Assembly (NCBI GenBank): GCA_965661005.1
Contig: CBFICB010000001.1
Coordinates: 1-64,000 of the forward strand
DNA length: 64,000 bases
Direction of reading: 5' to 3'
DNA from: UBA5109 sp965661005
GTDB taxonomy: Bacteria; Pseudomonadota; Gammaproteobacteria; Pseudomonadales; Pseudohongiellaceae
Shown piece by piece: positions 8,353 through 16,667 of the stretch. Position 1 is the first letter of the stretch. Each line of letters opens with the position of its first letter. Made by a program: the position numbers and the translations under genes. The notes beneath the pieces are model-generated. The model was not told the origin of the DNA. It saw only the letters and a list, made by a program, of their open reading frames with translations, and searched no databases.

Positions 8353-8739
8353 TTATTTTTTTGAGTAATCGTCTTTATAGGCGGCCCAGCAAGTTTCATT
8401 TTCCCATAATTTTATTTCAAGTCTTCCGTTGCCAGGTGGATTGATATGGCTGATTATTTGCCGCCAAATAATTCGGCTAAAATGTTCTAGACTGGGATTC
8501 AAGCCTGTAAACTCTGGCAAATCATTTAACATTTTATCTTTAAAGTAAGTCACGGTTTTCTCGAGACCTGCCTCGATGTCAACGATATCCACTAAATAAC
8601 CATGTTGATCGAGTTCATCGTGCTCGATGATTAACTCAATAACATAATGATGTGAGTGAGGGTGGTTTTCTTCTCCCCAATCTCCTCCTATTAAATAATG
8701 CTGTGCAATAAAATCTTTCTGTACGGCGATGCTGTACAT
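8353..8739 (-). CDS. 6-pyruvoyl-tetrahydropterin synthase/QueD family protein with altered active site
   Basis: A 128-residue T-fold protein. The zinc ligands are visible as His14 in FIAQHYL and His28/His30 in HSHHY. The catalytic Cys that normally lies four residues before the HxH pair (CxxxHGH) is missing; Glu24 is at that position (WGEENHPHSHHY). The family acts on dihydroneopterin triphosphate to form pyruvoyl- or carboxy-tetrahydropterin or related products. Loss of Cys with a nearby Glu recalls PTPS-III-type enzymes, though the spacing is not exactly their ExxHGH. Position inside an operon with GTP cyclohydrolase II and a RibD-like reductase supports a pterin or pyrimidine substrate. 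It is unlikely to be a standard QueD. Confidence 0.78.
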   Translation of the reverse strand: MYSIAVQKDFIAQHYLIGGDWGEENHPHSHHYVIELIIEHDELDQHGYLVDIVDIEAGLEKTVTYFKDKMLNDLPEFTGLNPSLEHFSRIIWRQIISHINPPGNGRLEIKLWENETCWAAYKDDYSKK

Positions 8740-8742
8740 ATT

Positions 8743-9747
8743 TCAATCCTCATAAGTCAATATCACTTGTAATGCCTTGCCTGCCTCTTTATCGAGTAAA
8801 CGATAAGCCTGATCCGCTTGTGACAAAGGAAAGCGGTGACTAATATATTTTTCTACATTGAGCTCTGCAATTAAAGTCGTGGCTTTTTGTAACCGTTTTT
8901 CTTTAGTCCATTCTTCTGCAAACTCAGGGTTTATTGTGCTGACCTGGCTGCTAATTAATTTTAAGCGGTTTCGATGAAAAGCGCCGCCTAAATTTACTTG
9001 GGTTGATTTATTACCATACCAACTCCCAACAATGATCCGGCCAGCAAAACCTGATATTTCTATTGCGAAATTTAAAGCCTCAGGATTACCACTTATTTCA
9101 AAAATTAAATCAAAGCCTTTAGTAGCCTCACGTAAATGTTTGGAGTCAGGAGCAAAACCTGAAGTCAACTCTTCATTCTCAGCGACAAGCCGACGAGCTT
9201 TAATTGAATCGATTGCGGCAATACCTTTCACAGCATATTGATTCAATACAGCATTTAATAACTGCCCAACCATACCCATTCCAATTATGGCTATATTTTC
9301 TTTGGGTTGAACTACACCATCTATGAAAAAATTCACTGCTGTTTCCATATTGGCTAAAAAAGTTCCTGCTTCTTCTGAAACCTCTTCTGGTAAAAATATC
9401 AACTGCTGCGGTTTGACAATGAAGCAAGATGCATGAGGCTGAAAAGCAAAGACTTTTTTCCCTTTTAAACTTTTATTTATAGCACTGCCAGTTTCTTCAA
9501 TATAACCAACGCAGGCATAACCATATGGCAAGGGATAAGTAGCATCCAGACCTTCAAATGCTTTAATTGAAACATCCAAGTCTAGTCCTTCAGGAAGTTG
9601 CCCACGATAAGCCAACATCTCTGTACCAGCACTTATTCCGGAAACTTTTGTTTTGACCAGCACTTCATCTGAAGCTAAAGCGCCCAGTTCCTTCTCGCGA
9701 ATTTCTACTTTTCCTGGCTCAATAAACCACAGCTGTCTTGCCTTCAT
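8743..9747 (-). CDS. Medium-chain dehydrogenase/reductase (zinc-less alcohol-dehydrogenase-like)
   Basis: A 334-residue MDR-superfamily protein: GroES-like N-terminal domain, then a Rossmann domain with IAIIGMGMVGQLL (about residues 152-164). The usual catalytic zinc site GxCGxD is replaced by SGISAGTEMLAYRG, and no structural four-Cys zinc loop is seen. It therefore resembles the BchC-like and other non-zinc branches that reduce or oxidise a keto or hydroxyl group. The stop lies 3 bp before the PTPS-like gene, and the start overlaps the RibD-like stop by 4 bp, so it is part of the same operon. Substrate unknown; a side-chain oxidoreduction on the operon's heterocycle is a reasonable inference. 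Confidence 0.75.
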   Translation of the reverse strand: MKARQLWFIEPGKVEIREKELGALASDEVLVKTKVSGISAGTEMLAYRGQLPEGLDLDVSIKAFEGLDATYPLPYGYACVGYIEETGSAINKSLKGKKVFAFQPHASCFIVKPQQLIFLPEEVSEEAGTFLANMETAVNFFIDGVVQPKENIAIIGMGMVGQLLNAVLNQYAVKGIAAIDSIKARRLVAENEELTSGFAPDSKHLREATKGFDLIFEISGNPEALNFAIEISGFAGRIIVGSWYGNKSTQVNLGGAFHRNRLKLISSQVSTINPEFAEEWTKEKRLQKATTLIAELNVEKYISHRFPLSQADQAYRLLDKEAGKALQVILTYED

Positions 9748-10466
9748 TTTCCTGACTCACTGTAATTCAAGTCACCCCAAACAATTAAATCTTCTCCAAG
9801 ATTTTCATAATTAATTGGTGATATCTGTGGTGCTAATGCAATGTCTTCTATATCTATATTGCCAACGGCTTTATAACCGCCTATAAGCTTTGGCGTCATT
9901 GTCATCACTATCACATCGGCTAGGCCGAGCCTTAGAAATTCTGTTATTACCTTTGCGCCTCCCTCAACCATTAAACTTTCTATACCTTTTTCTCGAAGCA
10001 AACTTAAAGCGGGCAGCAAGGGAACAAAATCATGCTCCTCATCGGGAATTTGTATAATTTCATGATCTAAATTTTTTAGATGACCAGATATATCCCCCTG
10101 CTCCAGGGTTAATAACCAGCACTTCTTGTCAGGGTGTTTGTGCAGCCTTGAATCCAAAGGCATACGTAAACGGCTGTCCAGTATGATGGGTTGCGGATTT
10201 TCACCAGTCCATTCTCGAACGGTCAGCTGAGGATCGTCGGATAAAACTGTTTCAATTCCAACCAGTATTCCGTCATGCAGGCTGCGTAATTGATGAGTTA
10301 ATTGATCAGAGGCACTGCAGCTTAAGGCAACAGTTTGGCCTCTACCGGTTGTGATACTGCCATCCCAACCTTGAGCATAGGCTAAAGTAGTAAAAGGTCT
10401 ATCAGCAGACTGAAAAGATTTTTTACGAGAAACCAGCCAGCGTTCAATCTTTTGGTTGAGGCTCAT
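9744..10466 (-). CDS. RibD C-terminal-type pyrimidine reductase (dihydrofolate-reductase fold), stand-alone
   Basis: A 240-residue protein matching only the reductase half of RibD. RPFTTLAYAQGWDGSI is the opening strand, SDQLTHQLRSLHDGILVG carries the typical conserved region, then TVLSDDPQLTVR and, late, SLMVEGGAKVITEFL. The N-terminal deaminase domain with its zinc motif is absent. RibD-type reductases reduce the ribosylamino side chain of the GTP cyclohydrolase II product with NADPH. It overlaps the GTP cyclohydrolase II gene by 23 bp. Without a fused deaminase it may serve a branch separate from riboflavin synthesis, as some archaeal or fungal reductases act before deamination. Confidence 0.83.
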   Translation of the reverse strand: MSLNQKIERWLVSRKKSFQSADRPFTTLAYAQGWDGSITTGRGQTVALSCSASDQLTHQLRSLHDGILVGIETVLSDDPQLTVREWTGENPQPIILDSRLRMPLDSRLHKHPDKKCWLLTLEQGDISGHLKNLDHEIIQIPDEEHDFVPLLPALSLLREKGIESLMVEGGAKVITEFLRLGLADVIVMTMTPKLIGGYKAVGNIDIEDIALAPQISPINYENLGEDLIVWGDLNYSESGK

Positions 10467-11100
10467 GTTGATCTTTTTCTAGATGAGCATCGACAGGATT
10501 ATCAATCGTTAAAATATGATTCATACGCTTAACTTTGGTCATCAGATATTGTGCATTTTCAGGATGAACGGTACCTTCCACACCTAACCTTTCAGTTACA
10601 ACGATCCCTTCAGCCTCTAGCGCTTCAATTTTTGTTGGGTTGTTGGTTAATAAGCGAATTGATTTAACCTTTAAATCCTTAAGTATTAATGCTGCTAACG
10701 AGTATTCTCTCTCATCGGCCTGATGTCCGAGTAATAAATTTGCATCCACTGTATCGTGACCTTCATCCTGAAGATTATAGGCCTGTATTTTTTTTGACAG
10801 ACCGATACCTCTACCTTCCTGACGCATATAGACAATCACACCGCAACCTTCCTTAGCAATTTTTTGCATGGCAAAATCCAGTTGATCTCCACAATCACAT
10901 CGAAGCGATCCCAGAACATCACCAGTAAAACATTCAGAATGCACACGCGTTAAAACATTCTCAGCATTTTCAATGTCGCCAGCAATCAAGGCCAAATGAT
11001 CTTTATCATCTTCCGAATTGGCGTAGGCACAAAGCTGAAAGTCCCCATATTTAGTAGGGATACGTGCACTGGTTGTTAAAGTTACGTGTTTATCAGTCAT
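10444..11100 (-). CDS. ribA: GTP cyclohydrolase II
   Basis: A 218-residue enzyme that opens the imidazole ring of GTP to give formate, pyrophosphate and 2,5-diamino-6-ribosylamino-4(3H)-pyrimidinone phosphate. The zinc-binding cysteines are in SECFTGDVLGSLRCDCG (C57, C68, C70), followed by the catalytic region YMRQEGRGIGL and TNNPTKIEAL, which binds the base. No RibB domain is fused. ATG 11100 is preferred over the in-frame TTG at 11109. It heads the minus-strand operon. In most gammaproteobacteria a riboflavin ribA or ribBA lies elsewhere, so this may be a pathway-specific copy; that cannot be checked in this window. Confidence 0.88.
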   Translation of the reverse strand: MTDKHVTLTTSARIPTKYGDFQLCAYANSEDDKDHLALIAGDIENAENVLTRVHSECFTGDVLGSLRCDCGDQLDFAMQKIAKEGCGVIVYMRQEGRGIGLSKKIQAYNLQDEGHDTVDANLLLGHQADEREYSLAALILKDLKVKSIRLLTNNPTKIEALEAEGIVVTERLGVEGTVHPENAQYLMTKVKRMNHILTIDNPVDAHLEKDQHEPQPKD

Positions 11101-11181
11101 GGAGCGCAATGTTACTTTTTTATCGTTAGTCGGTAAAGGTAAAGCTCAGACTGAAAGCAGAGGGGCTATCCTGGTAACTAA

Positions 11182-12033
11182 TCAGTTACCAAATTGCTGC
11201 CAGTTGTAGCTAGCATCACCAATAGCAAAGAAAAAAGGATTGAGGATATTTTCTTTATGATTATAGCGGTAAGCCTTAAAATCTGTATCAGTTAAAATCC
11301 CGCCTGCCGCCTCCAAGATAGCTTGTGCGGCGGCTGTATCCCATTCTGAAGTAAGTGCTAAACGCGGATAAATATCTGCTTTGCCTTCAGCAACCAGACA
11401 AATTTTCAATGAACTTCCCATGCTCAAAAGCTCGACTTTTTTGAAAGTAGTTTCAGCCTTGTTCAACCAGGCATCTAACTCAGCGCCTTGATGACTCCTA
11501 CTGGCAACGACGTTAACGATATCTTTTGCTTCACTTTCTTTAAGCGCTCGATTCAAATCATCTGAGTCAAACATAGAGGCAACAGTGATCTGTTTTTCTT
11601 GTCCATTACGCTGCACATACGCACCGGATTGCTTCTCTCCTGAATATAAAATATCCCTAACTGGTACATAAACTACCCCAAGCACCGGAACATGATTTTC
11701 GATTAAGGCAATGTTGACAGTAAATTCACCATTTCGCTTTACAAATTCCTTGGTGCCATCAAGCGGATCAACCAGCCAGTAGGTAGACCAGGACTGACGC
11801 TCTTCCCAGCTAATATCAGCCGATTCCTCTGACAATATTGGTAAATCAGGTGTAAGCTTCATCAACTCTGCAACAATAATCTTATGTGCAGCAATGTCTG
11901 CCTCAGTTAAAGGAGAATGGTCATCTTTAGTCATGACTTCAATAGAACCTTCCCTATTATAAACTTCCAGAATTGCTGCTCCGGCAGCTCGGCTGATTTC
12001 TTTTACTGAAGATATTAAATCACTGGCTATCAT
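11182..12033 (-). CDS. cysQ: 3'(2'),5'-bisphosphate nucleotidase CysQ
   Basis: A 283-residue inositol-monophosphatase-fold enzyme that removes a phosphate from PAP/PAPS in sulfate assimilation. Mg-site motifs are clear: LSEESADISWEER (Glu pair), then VDPLDGTKEF (DPxDGT) and, near the C-terminus, SEWDTAAAQAILEAAGG (WDxAAxxxI). I choose ATG 12033 because the protein then starts MIASDLISSVKEI like the family; the frame extends 66 bp further to no recognisable sequence. It is divergent from yrfG with a short spacer and lies 81 bp after the ribA start, so it is probably not part of that operon. Confidence 0.9.
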   Translation of the reverse strand: MIASDLISSVKEISRAAGAAILEVYNREGSIEVMTKDDHSPLTEADIAAHKIIVAELMKLTPDLPILSEESADISWEERQSWSTYWLVDPLDGTKEFVKRNGEFTVNIALIENHVPVLGVVYVPVRDILYSGEKQSGAYVQRNGQEKQITVASMFDSDDLNRALKESEAKDIVNVVASRSHQGAELDAWLNKAETTFKKVELLSMGSSLKICLVAEGKADIYPRLALTSEWDTAAAQAILEAAGGILTDTDFKAYRYNHKENILNPFFFAIGDASYNWQQFGN

Positions 12034-12124
12034 TTTAAGTATTAAACCGTCTCTATATAATGATCTAGATAATGAAAAGCAAAAGCAGATTATACCCATT
12101 TATTAATGAATAAACCTGACTAAT

Positions 12125-12778
12125 ATGATCGACTGGTCCCAAATCGATACTGTCCTCCTAGATATGGATGGCACGCTATTGGATTTATCTTTTGATAATT
12201 TTTTTTGGCGCGAACATTTGCCGAAAGAGTATTCACGCCAACGAAATATCCCTATGGATAAGGCAATTGAAACACTTGAGAACCTGTCGAGCTCTCTTCT
12301 GGGCACTCTCGAATGGTACTGCGTTGATCATTGGTCTGAGGTTTTGCAAATTGATATTGAAGCAGCCAAACATAATGTTAAAGAACAAATAAGGTTCCGC
12401 CCGCACACGCTAAAATTTCTGGAATTTCTTAATCAGCTTAATAAACCTTGCTTCTTGGTCACCAATGCTCACCCCAAAACAATGGAGCTAAAGGTAGCTA
12501 CCATGAAACTTCACCAGTACCTGGATAAAATAATCAGTTCGCATGAGTTCTCTCTGGCAAAAGAAAATGAAGGGTTTTGGCATCTTTTGAAACAAAGAGA
12601 AAGTCTTAAATTATCTCGATGTTTGTTTATTGACGATAGCAAACCTGTACTTGCACGAGCACAATCTGAGGGCGTTGGTCATCTGCTTCAGATATTGCAA
12701 CCCGATTTAACCCGACCTGCTGTTCCTCACGGAGATTTTCTGGCCATACATGACTTCGATGAGCTAATGTCAGGATGA
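12125..12778 (+). CDS. yrfG: HAD-family GMP/IMP nucleotidase YrfG
   Basis: A 217-residue haloacid dehalogenase-fold phosphatase with motif I DMDGTLLD (nucleophile Asp13, acid Asp15), motif II LVTNAH, and motif IV FIDDSKPVLARA. The E. coli homologue YrfG hydrolyses GMP and IMP. Its 3' end overlaps hslR by 4 bp, and the yrfG-hslR pair is also found in E. coli, which supports the assignment. HAD substrate specificity is broad, so the nucleotide substrate is inferred from the family member. Confidence 0.85.
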   Translation: MIDWSQIDTVLLDMDGTLLDLSFDNFFWREHLPKEYSRQRNIPMDKAIETLENLSSSLLGTLEWYCVDHWSEVLQIDIEAAKHNVKEQIRFRPHTLKFLEFLNQLNKPCFLVTNAHPKTMELKVATMKLHQYLDKIISSHEFSLAKENEGFWHLLKQRESLKLSRCLFIDDSKPVLARAQSEGVGHLLQILQPDLTRPAVPHGDFLAIHDFDELMSG

Positions 12779-13200
12779 GCAAAAATAATCACAGTGAGCT
12801 CTTAAGCAACAGCATGTCCAAGGTCCGCCTGGACAAGTGGCTTTGGGCTGCCCGGTTTTTTAAGACCCGCAGCCTTGCAAAACAGGCTATCGAAGGCGGC
12901 AAGGTCCATTGTAATGGTGCACGCTGCAAAAGCAGTCGTGAAATAGAAATTGGCACTGTTTTGGAAATTCGCCAGGGCTGGGATGAAAAAACTGTGCTTG
13001 TTAAAGGTCTCTCTGATAAACGCGGAAGCGCACCACAAGCAGCACTGCTCTATCAAGAAACGGCTGAAAGCATCGAAAATAGAGAGCTACAAGCTGCCCA
13101 ACGCAAAGCCATGCAAATATCTAATCCACATTCAAGTCGACGTCCTAACAAGCAAGATAGACGGCTAATCCATCGTTTTAAGCAAAATCATGGCGAGTAA
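12775..13200 (+). CDS. hslR: Ribosome-associated heat shock protein Hsp15
   Basis: A 141-residue basic protein. The S4 RNA-binding domain starts at VRLDKWLWAARFFKTRSLAKQAIEGGKV, followed by CNGARCKSSREIEIG, then a Lys/Arg-rich tail (SSRRPNKQDRRLIHRFK). Hsp15 binds free 50S subunits that carry a stalled nascent chain. It overlaps yrfG as in other gammaproteobacteria. Translation may start at the first ATG (12775) or at the ATG of MSKVRLDKWL 33 bp later; the latter matches the E. coli protein better in length, but the coupled ATGA overlap favours the first. Confidence 0.9.
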   Translation: MSKNNHSELLSNSMSKVRLDKWLWAARFFKTRSLAKQAIEGGKVHCNGARCKSSREIEIGTVLEIRQGWDEKTVLVKGLSDKRGSAPQAALLYQETAESIENRELQAAQRKAMQISNPHSSRRPNKQDRRLIHRFKQNHGE

Positions 13201-13236
13201 TTAAGATCATGACCTTGTCTTAGATCATGTGGCATA

Positions 13237-14847
13237 ATGCCGTGCTTTGAATATTCTGCTGGAAGCAAAAAGTTGAGCGAGCAACTTAGACACCTAGTCG
13301 GTGCTTTAAAAGAAATGCCAGAGATTGGGTGCATTAAAGGTATTGCCCATGGCATTGAAAAAGAAAGCCTACGTGTAGACCAACATGGCCGGATTGCCAT
13401 GACGCCTCATCCTTCAGGGCTTGGATCACCACTGACCCATGATTTTGTAACTACTGACTTTTCAGAAGCCTTAGTCGAGTTTATAACACCAGTATTTACA
13501 GACCCAGGCAGCAGTCTTGAATACCTTGAAGACATCCACCGCTTTCTCTATAGCGAATTAGAAGATGGTGAATTGCTGTGGACCTCCAGTATGCCATGCA
13601 TCATAGAAGAAGATGGGAAAATACCTCTTGCCCAGTATGGAACATCCAATATTGGCAAACTGAAAACTTTATATCGTCGCGGTCTGGGACATCGATATTC
13701 CCGTGCAATGCAAACTATTGCAGGCATACATTATAATTTTTCGCTTCCTGATGATTTCTGGAAACTTTTGCAGCGCTCCCACCAATCAAACCTGAATCTT
13801 AATGATTTTAAAACTGAGCAGTATTTTAATTTAATACGAAATTTTTGCCGTTACTCCTGGCTACTTATTTATCTATTTGGGGCTTCTCCAGCAATCTGCA
13901 AAAGTTTCATTAAAGACAAGTCCGATCATGGTCTAGAAGCTTTTGATGATTACACCTACTTTATGCCTTTTGGAACTTCCCTGCGTATGGGCGATCTGGG
14001 ATATACCAGTGACGCCCAGTCAGATTTATTTATTAGCTACAACTCACTGGATGAATACCTCGAAGGTATGCGCAAGGCAATTCAAACGCCTTACCCTCTA
14101 TATACTGGAATTGACAAAATGGGTAAGGAACATCAACAAATCAATAGCAATATTTTGCAAATCGAAAATGAGTTCTACAGTACTATTCGACCAAAGCGAG
14201 TGAGTGAAAATGGAGAGCGTCCGATTCATAGTTTAAAAAATGGTGGGGTCGAATACATTGAAGTAAGGTGCCTCGATCTAAACCCATTTTTGCCTTTAGG
14301 CATCGATGAAACTCAAATTAATTTTTTGAATGCTTTTTTACTTTTCTGTTTATTTAGAAAAAGCCCTTCAACTTCTGAAAAAGAAAATCAGGAAATTCAA
14401 AATAATTTTATTTCTGTCGTCACAGAAGGCCGAAAACCCAAGCTCAATTTGGTCCAAAATGGTCAGCCAATTGAATTGGCCGCATGGGCAGAGGAAATAT
14501 TACAGGAGTGTTTAGTTGTCGCTGAGTTATTAGATAATACCAATAGCTCAAATGGCCTTGGCACGCATAAGGAGGCTGTTGAAGAACAGTTGGCCAAAGC
14601 CAAAGACAGTGAGTTAACTCCTTCGGCTAAAGTATTGGCCTCCATGAGAGAGCAAGCAATTCCATACTTTCCTTTTGCCTTAAAACAATCTGAAATTACT
14701 GCGAAATCTCTTCAAAATCAGCTTAGTGATGACAAGTTAAAAAACTTTAGAGCTGTCAGTGACAAGTCAAATTATGACCGAGAACAAATTGAACAATCTG
14801 ATACCCTAAGTTTTGATGAGTTTCTTGTTAATGCAAATAAAGTCTAA
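13237..14847 (+). CDS. gshA: Glutamate-cysteine ligase (type 1)
   Basis: A 536-residue enzyme catalysing the ATP-dependent first step of glutathione synthesis. Family features include GIEKESLRVDQHGRIA near residues 44-59, TDFSEALVEFITP, the AGIHYNFSLPD stretch, and YIEVRCLDLNPF in the C-terminal half. Length is close to E. coli GshA. The exact start is unsure: ATG 13237, or TTG 13273 with GGAAG upstream, since the first 12 residues do not resemble the family. gshB lies 23 kb away, so the pathway genes are split. The gene is followed by a hairpin, then dsbB. Confidence 0.93.
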   Translation: MPCFEYSAGSKKLSEQLRHLVGALKEMPEIGCIKGIAHGIEKESLRVDQHGRIAMTPHPSGLGSPLTHDFVTTDFSEALVEFITPVFTDPGSSLEYLEDIHRFLYSELEDGELLWTSSMPCIIEEDGKIPLAQYGTSNIGKLKTLYRRGLGHRYSRAMQTIAGIHYNFSLPDDFWKLLQRSHQSNLNLNDFKTEQYFNLIRNFCRYSWLLIYLFGASPAICKSFIKDKSDHGLEAFDDYTYFMPFGTSLRMGDLGYTSDAQSDLFISYNSLDEYLEGMRKAIQTPYPLYTGIDKMGKEHQQINSNILQIENEFYSTIRPKRVSENGERPIHSLKNGGVEYIEVRCLDLNPFLPLGIDETQINFLNAFLLFCLFRKSPSTSEKENQEIQNNFISVVTEGRKPKLNLVQNGQPIELAAWAEEILQECLVVAELLDNTNSSNGLGTHKEAVEEQLAKAKDSELTPSAKVLASMREQAIPYFPFALKQSEITAKSLQNQLSDDKLKNFRAVSDKSNYDREQIEQSDTLSFDEFLVNANKV

Positions 14848-14866
14848 GTATTTTGATTTAAGGATC

Positions 14867-14885
14867 GCCTGATTTAGAATCAGGC
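14867..14885 (+). terminator. Hairpin after gshA, possible weak terminator
   Basis: A perfect 8-bp stem (GCCTGATT / AATCAGGC) with a 3-nt loop sits 20 bp after the gshA stop. It is followed by TCAATATTT rather than a clean U-tract, so termination is likely inefficient or the hairpin protects the 3' end. Confidence 0.45.
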
Positions 14886-14910
14886 TCAATATTTAAGAGG
14901 TTTAAAAACA

Positions 14911-15423
14911 ATGATTTTTCAAAACAATAAATACTTAAGTATTCGTCTGATTTATTTATATATATTTTTGTTGTGCCTGACACTTTTAGGTATAGCAATG
15001 TATATGGAAAATGTAATGGGATTGGAACCGTGCCCCTTATGTATGACGCAGCGATTATTTTTTGCAATGACAGGTCTTATTGCCCTGCTTGCTTTCATAC
15101 ATAACCCCGCAGATTGGGGGAAATCAGTTTATGGTTTCGTATCTGCTGCCTTTGCTTTTGGCGGGGGTGGTTTTGCCATCAGGCAAATTTATCTTCAGCA
15201 TTTACCCGAGGATCAGGTGCCTGCCTGCGGACCCAGCCTGGGTTATATGCTTGAAGTTTTCCCAATGTCCGAAGTAATAACTGCCATGCTATCAGGTGAT
15301 GGAAATTGCGCCGAAGTTGTTTGGCAAGATCCCGTTATTGGGATGAGCATTCCTGAGTGGAGCTTGGTTGGATTTATAATGCTAGGCTGCTTTTGTGTTT
15401 ATCAAGCCTTACGCAACGCTTAA
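14911..15423 (+). CDS. dsbB: Disulfide bond formation protein DsbB
   Basis: A 170-residue inner-membrane protein with four hydrophobic segments that reoxidises periplasmic DsbA and passes electrons to quinone. The first redox pair is C41-x-x-C44 in EPCPLCMTQR, and the second is C106 and C133 in the second periplasmic loop (VPACGPS, GDGNCAEVVW). The conserved Arg after the CPLC motif (R48), which interacts with quinone in E. coli DsbB, is present. The start ATG at 14911 has AAGAGG about 10 bases upstream. dsbA is not in this window. Confidence 0.92.
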   Translation: MIFQNNKYLSIRLIYLYIFLLCLTLLGIAMYMENVMGLEPCPLCMTQRLFFAMTGLIALLAFIHNPADWGKSVYGFVSAAFAFGGGGFAIRQIYLQHLPEDQVPACGPSLGYMLEVFPMSEVITAMLSGDGNCAEVVWQDPVIGMSIPEWSLVGFIMLGCFCVYQALRNA

Positions 15424-15487
15424 TAGCAGATCTACCAAAACACTCCCAACCGAGGCTCAAAAATCGCATTTTTTCGATTGTCTAATA

Positions 15488-16594
15488 TTAGCAGCAGCCG
15501 GAAGATTCATTACCGCCGCTATGAGATCCGCCTTTTGTTTCCTGCGCTGGCCTGAGAGTTCTTGGCGCTTTGCAGAATTCTTGATTATCAGGAAAATCAG
15601 TTGCGCTAATACCAATAAAGTTTTGGCTCATTGGTCCTTTCATTAGATACCGAAAAGTGCGATCACTGACAGCAATTCGCTCACCTCTAGGAAAGACATT
15701 ATTCAGATCATCTCTCACTTCCGCAAAAGGGCCCTTATAGATAAGCGCTTGGCCTTTATCCACTAAAGGAATTGTTTCAGGCTTGACGGCTGTAATGGTG
15801 ACAGATCTAAATTCAATTCCTTCAACAGTTTGCCATGGATCCGTGTCCCACTTGTCATAAGCCACTGTAATAAAACCTGCTTTTATAAAAGCGTCAAGAA
15901 AAGCTTTTTCCTGGAATGCTCCAGAAATACAGCCACTCCATAAATATGCATCATCACGTAAGTGCTGAGGCACAATTTCATCACTAACAATATCGGAAAT
16001 TGCTACTCTACCGCCCGGTTTTAATACGCGGTAAATTTCACTAATCATTTGTGTGCGATGCTCTTCAGCGACTAGATTTAGTACACAATTGGATACAACC
16101 AGATCAACACTATTACTTGCAACCAATGGCGCTTCGTTTTTTTGTTTTTCCTTCCAGGTTTCAAGGCTGTCAACATCAGGATTATTTTTTTCCTGGTACT
16201 CTTGCAGGGCATTTAAATCCAAGGCCAAATCCTGAATATAGCCTTTACGAAAATCAACTCGATCACTGCCCAGTTTTTCAGCCATTTCGCCTTTATATTT
16301 TGCCGCCAATGCCAGCATCTCATCGGTCATATCGATGCCAATAACTGAGCCTTTCTCACCGACAAGTTGAGCCGCCATGTAACATATCTTTCCTCCGCCA
16401 CTGCCAAGATCGAGCACGCAGTCGCCTGCCTGAACATAGCGGGAAGGATCGCCACACCCATAGTCCTTATCAATGATTTCCTGTGGCAGAATTTTTAGCA
16501 GTTCTACATCATAATCCACGGGACAACATAAGCTTGCTTCTACTTCTTTAGCTCCGCCAGCATATCTTTCTGAAACTTTCGCTTCTACACTCAA
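15488..16594 (-). CDS. arsM: Arsenite S-adenosylmethionine methyltransferase (ArsM-like)
   Basis: A 368-residue methyltransferase with SAM motif VLDLGSGGGKICYMAA (residues 60-75) and a VLKPGGRVAISD motif. Cysteines typical of ArsM are present: C23/C24 in SLCCPVDYD, C47 in DYGCGDP, C170 in NCVLNLV and C222 in WSGCISGA. In the family these bind As(III) for stepwise methylation. The C-terminus ends in another Cys pair (SGCC), a possible metal-binding tail. No arsR or arsenate reductase lies nearby. It is 73 bp downstream of the TVP38-reductase fusion on the same strand, so the two probably form an operon. Another metalloid or thiol substrate is possible. Confidence 0.75.
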   Translation of the reverse strand: MSVEAKVSERYAGGAKEVEASLCCPVDYDVELLKILPQEIIDKDYGCGDPSRYVQAGDCVLDLGSGGGKICYMAAQLVGEKGSVIGIDMTDEMLALAAKYKGEMAEKLGSDRVDFRKGYIQDLALDLNALQEYQEKNNPDVDSLETWKEKQKNEAPLVASNSVDLVVSNCVLNLVAEEHRTQMISEIYRVLKPGGRVAISDIVSDEIVPQHLRDDAYLWSGCISGAFQEKAFLDAFIKAGFITVAYDKWDTDPWQTVEGIEFRSVTITAVKPETIPLVDKGQALIYKGPFAEVRDDLNNVFPRGERIAVSDRTFRYLMKGPMSQNFIGISATDFPDNQEFCKAPRTLRPAQETKGGSHSGGNESSGCC

Positions 16595-16667
16595 CCGTTT
16601 ATCTCCTGCTTATCAGTTTATATTTATTGTATAAAATTAAAAATTTTAAATCCCGTCACAATTTTAT

